In this document: positions 32,436-36,206 of the stretch, piece by piece
Position numbering within the stretch: the stretch's first letter is position 1
Layout: each line of letters begins with the position of its first letter
Source: a virus
DNA length: 36,206 nucleotides
Virus record (IMG/VR): IMGVR_UViG_3300031857_000625
Location: 1-36,206 of that record
Strand: one strand, 5' to 3'
Notes under the pieces: model-generated
Databases searched by the model: none
Told to the model about the DNA's origin: nothing
Seen by the model: the letters and a program-made list of their open reading frames with translations, nothing else
Program-made: the position numbers and the translations under genes

Positions 32436-33316
32436 TTTATTTTAATTTTTATTTGTGTACCCTGAGCTATTTTTTCAGAAGTAACCTCAAAATTATGTTC
32501 TTTTATTATGGCTACACAAATGCCAAGACCAAGACCACTACCTGATTCTTTTTGGTTTTCTCTTCTTTTGTTTTGCCTTGAGTATTCTATTAATTCTTCA
32601 TTAGATAAACCTCTACCATTATCTTGCACAATCAAAGTATGATTATCCAACATATATACAATTACTAGTTTATTTTCAGAGTCATTATATCTAAGCCCAT
32701 TTCTGATCAAATTATCTACAGCTGTACAAAATAAAGATTCATTGATCTTTGCACTTGGTAAAACATCAATGATAACTTGGTCTTTATATGAAGTAGTCTC
32801 TAAATATTTTTTTAAGCAATCATCTAACTTAACCTCTTTAAACTCTAATGAACTACCCTGCTTTACTAAGTTTGTAAATTCATAAACTCCTTTATATACT
32901 TTTTGAGTATGTAAAAGACCATCTTTAAGCAACTTTAAAGGTGATGCTAAATTATACTGCTCTATAATTTCTAGTGGTAATCTTCTTTCTAATGAACTAA
33001 TTCCTCTAGGTATGTATACATTGATTCCAGAATGCATATCATGTCTAAGAATCTTAGCAGCATGTTCAAGATATGTATTTTTATATTGTAGCTGATCTAC
33101 TGTTAACTGGTGCAATTGTTCTTTTTCTTTTAAGAAGTCTTTAACAAACCAGAAAGCAGGAGGACAAAATACAATAAAACAAAAATACTCAATTAGGTTA
33201 GTATACTTACACTGAAGAAATATACCAAATAATGTAAAAGTTTTAACAACAAAAAATACTAGCATGCAAATACCAGCAATTATTAATGCTGCTTTACTTT
33301 TAAAAGATAGGGTCAT
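32432..33316 (-). CDS. Membrane histidine kinase
   Basis: A 294-residue sensor kinase. Two N-terminal TM segments (about 8-30 and 41-58) are linked by a loop of only about ten residues (LQCKYTN), so there is no periplasmic sensor domain. A short coiled coil (about 60-85) leads to the DHp domain with phosphoacceptor H92 in LRHDMHSG. The HATPase_c domain has an N box (AVDNLIRNGLRYND; N202 and N206), G1 (QDNGRGLS; D232) and G2 (SGSGLGLGI; 258-266). All catalytic motifs appear intact. It overlaps the YceI-family gene and the response regulator gene by four bases each. It therefore forms an active-looking two-component pair inside the phage lysis operon. Confidence 0.9.
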   Translation of the reverse strand: MTLSFKSKAALIIAGICMLVFFVVKTFTLFGIFLQCKYTNLIEYFCFIVFCPPAFWFVKDFLKEKEQLHQLTVDQLQYKNTYLEHAAKILRHDMHSGINVYIPRGISSLERRLPLEIIEQYNLASPLKLLKDGLLHTQKVYKGVYEFTNLVKQGSSLEFKEVKLDDCLKKYLETTSYKDQVIIDVLPSAKINESLFCTAVDNLIRNGLRYNDSENKLVIVYMLDNHTLIVQDNGRGLSNEELIEYSRQNKRRENQKESGSGLGLGICVAIIKEHNFEVTSEKIAQGTQIKIKIK

Positions 33317-33831
33317 GCCTTCATCATTTGAATATTGATCATAAGTTTTACTTCATCACCAATCAACAAAGATCCTTTACCACCTTCTAAGTTAAATGTT
33401 AAACCCCAGTCTTTTCTGTTTATAGATCCATCAAGTTCAAATCCATACTTAGTTTGACCATAAGCATCAACATCATTACCATTGTAGTTACCTTTTAGAG
33501 TTACTTCTCTTGACACACCTTTAATTGTTAACTCTCCAATAACTGTATACTCATCATTTATCTTTTCTACCTTAGAAGACTCAAAAGTTATATAAGGAAA
33601 GTTATCAGCATCAAAAAAGTCTTCTCCTTTTAAATGATTATCTCTATCTGTAATGTTTGTTGAAATGGTATTTACTTCTGCTTGAAACCATATCTTAGCA
33701 CCTTCAAAGTCTTCAGACTCAGATTCCATAGTAGCATCAAACTTACCAAATATTCCATTAACATTTGAGATCATCAAATGCTTAATTCTAAATGCTACAT
33801 CTGAGTGAAGCGGATCAATAATATATCTCAT
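33313..33831 (-). CDS. YceI-family lipocalin-like protein, no signal peptide
   Basis: A 172-residue protein with the typical YceI pattern: YIIDPLHSDVAFRIKHLMIS, NGIFGKFDATM, NTISTNITDRDNHLKGEDFF, FPYITFESSKVE, GELTIKGVSREVTL, and KTKYGFELDGSIN-like end with RKDWGLTFN. The fold is a lipid- or isoprenoid-binding beta-barrel resembling lipocalins. Cellular YceI proteins often carry a signal peptide, but this one starts with the domain itself, so it should be cytosolic unless released by lysis. It overlaps both the histidine kinase gene and the small membrane protein gene by four bases, so it is part of the operon. A role in binding isoprenoid quinones or lipids as a ligand for the kinase or holin is speculation. 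Confidence 0.88.
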   Translation of the reverse strand: MRYIIDPLHSDVAFRIKHLMISNVNGIFGKFDATMESESEDFEGAKIWFQAEVNTISTNITDRDNHLKGEDFFDADNFPYITFESSKVEKINDEYTVIGELTIKGVSREVTLKGNYNGNDVDAYGQTKYGFELDGSINRKDWGLTFNLEGGKGSLLIGDEVKLMINIQMMKA

Positions 33832-34088
33832 CTTTGTAATATTAGTTGTTTAACTGCATCAGATAGTTCAGAAACACTTCTAGCTAGACTTTTAATTTCT
33901 AACTGAGTCTGTTCTTGAATTGCCTGATATTTTAATCTTGACTCTTGTTCTACAAGTTCAATCTTGCCTTTAAGCTTACCTAAACTTTCTGTATTATTTC
34001 TTACATCCGTATGGATCATTCTTAAAAAGTAACCAAGAACTCCTGTTACTGCTACTAATCCCCACTGTACTAATTGTGCTAATTCCAT
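33828..34088 (-). CDS. Small membrane protein with C-terminal coiled coil (holin-like)
   Basis: An 86-residue protein with one N-terminal TM segment (LAQLVQWGLVAVTGVLGYFL, about 3-22), then a charged helix and coiled coil (KLKGKIELVEQESRLKYQAI; LARSVSELSDAVKQLILQ). This architecture is common among small phage holin or lysis accessory proteins. It overlaps YceI by four bases and the spanin-like gene by one. A single TM and amphipathic helix would also suit a pinholin partner or an anchor protein. Assignment is by topology and place only. Confidence 0.6.
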   Translation of the reverse strand: MELAQLVQWGLVAVTGVLGYFLRMIHTDVRNNTESLGKLKGKIELVEQESRLKYQAIQEQTQLEIKSLARSVSELSDAVKQLILQR

Positions 34089-34588
34089 TATTTAATAATT
34101 AAACCTGTTGTCAATAATGCATTTAGAATTACAGATATGTTTCTCTGTTTCTTTAATTTCTTAATATCAAATGCTTGTGCTGTAATAATTGTATCCTGGC
34201 TATTAATAATATATCTCTGTGCCTGAATAACTGTGTCTTGGTTTTTTATTATCAGATCTTTTTCTTTGTCTCTACGGTAGAGCACGTGGATCATAGTATC
34301 CTGTATCTGAATAATGTTAAAAGTATCTCTAGCATTCTTAACAGAATCTAACTGAGAGTGTAGATCAAGTAGTCCAGCATTTAGTTTAGCAATAATCTTT
34401 TTGCTGTTATCTATCACTTGACCTTTCTCTCTTATAACAGTTTCTTTACCTTCTATTCTCTTTTCAATAGTCTTCTGCTTACTTACCGGGTAAACCTGAA
34501 TAGGTTTTCTAAGCATCAAGATAAGACATATACCTATCAAGACAACTTGCAAGATTGTAGAAGTACTGATATTTAAGTTCTTTATCAT
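34088..34588 (-). CDS. Membrane-anchored coiled-coil protein, spanin-like candidate
   Basis: A 166-residue protein with an N-terminal TM helix (ILQVVLIGICLILMLR, about 12-28), a long periplasm-type coiled coil with two repeats of Q-D-T-x-I (IKNQDTVIQAQRYIINSQ then DTIITAQAFDIKKL, about 115-145), and a C-terminal hydrophobic stretch (ISVILNALLTTGLIIK, about 150-165). A TM anchor plus long coiled coil resembles the i-spanin Rz; a second hydrophobic end might contact the outer membrane, as in unimolecular spanins, but no lipobox Cys is present. It begins the lysis operon behind the 34585-34806 gene. The spanin assignment is a hypothesis. Confidence 0.5.
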   Translation of the reverse strand: MIKNLNISTSTILQVVLIGICLILMLRKPIQVYPVSKQKTIEKRIEGKETVIREKGQVIDNSKKIIAKLNAGLLDLHSQLDSVKNARDTFNIIQIQDTMIHVLYRRDKEKDLIIKNQDTVIQAQRYIINSQDTIITAQAFDIKKLKKQRNISVILNALLTTGLIIK

Positions 34589-34806
34589 AGTGATTCTAAA
34601 ATTGGATCTGGTTTAGGTAGATATGGAATGAGAGGCAATTCTTTTACCCATAAACATCTTTCATTTATGCATTCATTCATTTCTTCTTGACTTATAACCC
34701 AGTTATCTTCAATATCCTGAATTGGATTAAAGTAACTATCTGGAGCATATAACTGCCCAATAAGTTGATCTTTTTGTTCAATAGTAAGTAAGCCTACTTG
34801 TATCAT
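34585..34806 (-). CDS. Small conserved phage protein downstream of the appendage gene
   Basis: A 73-residue acidic protein starting IQVGLLTIEQKDQLIGQLYA, continuing DSYFNPIQDIEDNWVISQEE and ending with Pro-rich LPLIPYLPKPDPILESL. Such small proteins occur behind fibre or appendage genes in Bacteroidota phages and are of unknown function. It overlaps both neighbours by four bases and may help assembly of the preceding appendage protein, by analogy with fibre chaperones. No known domain is recognised. Confidence 0.6.
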   Translation of the reverse strand: MIQVGLLTIEQKDQLIGQLYAPDSYFNPIQDIEDNWVISQEEMNECINERCLWVKELPLIPYLPKPDPILESL

Positions 34807-35687
34807 ACGTTTCTTCCTAAAGCAGTTTGAAAATTATTTACAATAGTGCTAAGAGTTACACACTCTGCATCCGATAGTCCTTTTCCAATATGTGCAAAAG
34901 CACACTCTTTATTTGTAAAGTTTAATGCAGAAAACCCTCTGTTATTATAAGCAAACAAGAACATATCCACTGGAGGTGGACTAAATGTTGTTGTACCGCC
35001 TGAAGCAGAACCTCTTAAGATACCCCTAATAAAAAGTTTACTAGCTGCTGATGTTCTTGTACTAACGTAGTATCCTGATCCATCTGTATCTGTAGTAGTT
35101 AATGCATTTGGTTGAATACCATCAGGATAGTTAATAGCTGAAAGTGAGGAGTTAGGATTACCTACAAATCTAATCAATAGTCTTGCCGATGTTGCCTGAG
35201 TAGCAGGATTGCCAAAACTACCAATTACGTTACCACCTGTTACGTGACTACCGGGTGTTCTAGAATAGTAACTAAAAGAAATATAATCAGGAATTGGAAA
35301 ATTAGCAATATCTGAATTTACAAAAGTATTTGCATAACCATTCACACCATTAGGTAAAGCTCCAGTTGATGAATGTATAATACCTCCATTAAATACTAAT
35401 CTTTTGGCTGCATCACTATCTGCTGGATTAATAAGATTAAACTTATGACTTGCTGGCGTAGAACCTACAAATGGATACACAGCAGTCATTTTTGTCCAAA
35501 GACCTGCTGTTTTTAGATCTGTTACTAGTGTACATACAGCATCCACAGATAAGGTATCTGTTACGCCTGCCGCTGATAAAAAGGCAACTGCATCTGGGTC
35601 AGGACAGTCATAAGAAAATGTAGGTAAAACAATAGATGTCTTTCCTGTATTTCCTAAAACAGTATTAGTATTAATACTTGTTTTCAT
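34803..35687 (-). CDS. Virion appendage protein with LamG/concanavalin-like domain (predicted)
   Basis: A 294-residue protein. The first 60 residues are Asp/Ala/Thr-rich and helical (DPDAVAFLSAAGVTDTLSVD). Residues about 60-265 are beta-rich and Gly/Ser/Asn-rich, with FPIPDYISFSYYSRTPG and DMFLFAYNNRGFSALNFT, in the style of a LamG/concanavalin-like jelly roll. The end, FAHIGKGLSDAECVTLSTIV and NNFQTALGRNV, is the conserved C-terminal helix pattern of many phage appendage proteins of this type. It may bind surface polysaccharides. It overlaps the small downstream gene by four bases. Confidence 0.65.
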   Translation of the reverse strand: MKTSINTNTVLGNTGKTSIVLPTFSYDCPDPDAVAFLSAAGVTDTLSVDAVCTLVTDLKTAGLWTKMTAVYPFVGSTPASHKFNLINPADSDAAKRLVFNGGIIHSSTGALPNGVNGYANTFVNSDIANFPIPDYISFSYYSRTPGSHVTGGNVIGSFGNPATQATSARLLIRFVGNPNSSLSAINYPDGIQPNALTTTDTDGSGYYVSTRTSAASKLFIRGILRGSASGGTTTFSPPPVDMFLFAYNNRGFSALNFTNKECAFAHIGKGLSDAECVTLSTIVNNFQTALGRNV

Positions 35688-35692
35688 AGATA

Positions 35693-36037
35693 CTATGAAA
35701 TATAAATAATTAAAAACTCAGTACCAGTAGCATTATAAGCAATAGTATCTAAAGTATTATTAATTGAACCGGCATCAAAAGTAATTGTTTCTTTAGACTT
35801 TAAGGTCACTCCTTTTACTGTACCATCAGCAAGACCTACATTAGCAATAGAAACTGAGAATGTACCAGCACCAATTGTACCTGAACTTATTGTTCTAAGG
35901 ATATTGCTTGTTCTAGCTGCACCAGAGGTTACTCCAGTAAATGCACTAAACAATGATGCTAAACCTTGTAAAACTTTATACTGAAAATTAAAGTTATTCT
36001 TTTTATCTCCGTATGAGTTAATGTTACCTACTGACAT
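35693..36037 (-). CDS. Small beta-rich phage virion protein
   Basis: A 114-residue protein opening SVGNINSYGDKKNNFNFQYK, then VLQGLASLFSAFTG and a beta-rich C-terminal half (SVSIANVGLADGTVKGVTLK; GSINNTLDTIAYNATGTEFL). The 'SYGD...F.YKVLQGL' opening is shared by small virion proteins of many uncultured Bacteroidota phages. It lies five bases before the appendage gene and two bases after the partial gene at the right edge. Role in a tail or appendage is inferred. Confidence 0.6.
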   Translation of the reverse strand: MSVGNINSYGDKKNNFNFQYKVLQGLASLFSAFTGVTSGAARTSNILRTISSGTIGAGTFSVSIANVGLADGTVKGVTLKSKETITFDAGSINNTLDTIAYNATGTEFLIIYIS

Positions 36038-36039
36038 GA

Positions 36040-36206
36040 TTAATATGTTTTGTTTAAAATAAATATATCACTATAAATACTGTTTCCAGCATTATTACTT
36101 CCCCACTGTACTGTTATATCAAGGGTGTTTGGGATAGTAGTGTTAAATGTTGTATTGTTTACCACATTAAATGCAAAACCTTGAACACTAGTGTTTGATG
36201 TTTTTG
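36040..36206 (-). CDS. C-terminal end of a phage virion protein (partial)
   Basis: The reading frame enters from the right edge and ends with TAA at 36040-36042. The 54 visible residues include FAFNVVNNTTFNTTIPNTLD and ITVQWGSNNAGNSIYSDIFI, ending LNKTY. The VQWG-x-N-N-x-NSIYS pattern close to a C-terminus is common in phage fibre/appendage subunits and collagen-like virion proteins. The N-terminus and domain layout are outside the window. Confidence 0.65.
   Translation of the reverse strand, partial: KTSNTSVQGFAFNVVNNTTFNTTIPNTLDITVQWGSNNAGNSIYSDIFILNKTY

Noticed and set aside
31998-33831. Host chromosome contamination or assembly chimera as source of the kinase, regulator and YceI genes
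   Set aside because: The genes overlap phage genes on both sides by one to four bases and share the same A/T-rich codon use, so they belong to the phage operon.
1-36206. Reassigned TAG or TGA codons, known in some crAss-like phages
   Set aside because: All conserved proteins are complete under the standard code, and gene ends such as the TAG at 4555 coincide with tight junctions.
1-36206. CRISPR arrays, tRNA genes, insertion sequences or attachment sites
   Set aside because: No spaced direct repeats, cloverleaf-like sequences, transposase or integrase motifs were noticed on either strand.

Overview
This window is one densely packed, single-strand block from a crAss-like tailed phage (order Crassvirales) of low GC content, whose host is most likely a member of the Bacteroidota. 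The identification rests on a chain of recognisable crAss-like proteins in the expected order, all on the minus strand: an IHF/HU-like protein, a zinc-ribbon protein, a PD-(D/E)XK nuclease, a small-terminase candidate, large terminase, portal, major capsid protein, several ring/adaptor proteins, and a very large 'muzzle' protein that runs off the left edge. Long frames translate without interruption under the standard code, so I see no stop-codon reassignment. No tRNA, CRISPR array, integrase or transposase is visible.

Read in transcription order (right to left). (1) 36206-34585: tail or appendage proteins. (2) 34588-30739: a lysis-type operon with a spanin-like membrane coiled-coil protein, a small membrane protein, a YceI-family protein, a membrane histidine kinase, a stand-alone response regulator, a coiled-coil two-TM protein, a two-TM holin and an M15 peptidase endolysin. 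Almost every junction overlaps or abuts, so the two-component pair is physically built into the lysis operon. (3) 30732-30317: two small genes, closed by a strong hairpin terminator. (4) 30204-25045: small conserved crAss genes, IHF-like protein, zinc protein, nuclease, small-terminase candidate and TerL. (5) 25039-18207: portal, acidic scaffold candidate, MCP (followed by a terminator) and another virion protein. (6) 18195-15394: six consecutive small, very basic proteins that share Gly-Gly-Lys type motifs. (7) 15390-13705: an HNH/endonuclease VII-like gene that has split off the first 18 codons of a ring protein, the repaired ring-protein gene, and a Dps/ferritin-like protein. (8) 13639-6972: major virion and fibre proteins, many cysteine-rich, with two more terminators. 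(9) 6853-1: the ring-protein trio and the muzzle.

The most interesting points are the phage two-component system plus YceI inside the lysis operon; the homing-endonuclease insertion, with both the orphaned native start of its target gene and the recoded replacement start visible; a Dps-like protein with four of five ferroxidase-ligand positions at Dps spacing; the cluster of basic GG-motif proteins; and a recurring AACCAACAAA leader motif next to gene starts. Function assignments come from reading the sequences and recalling families; no search was run.
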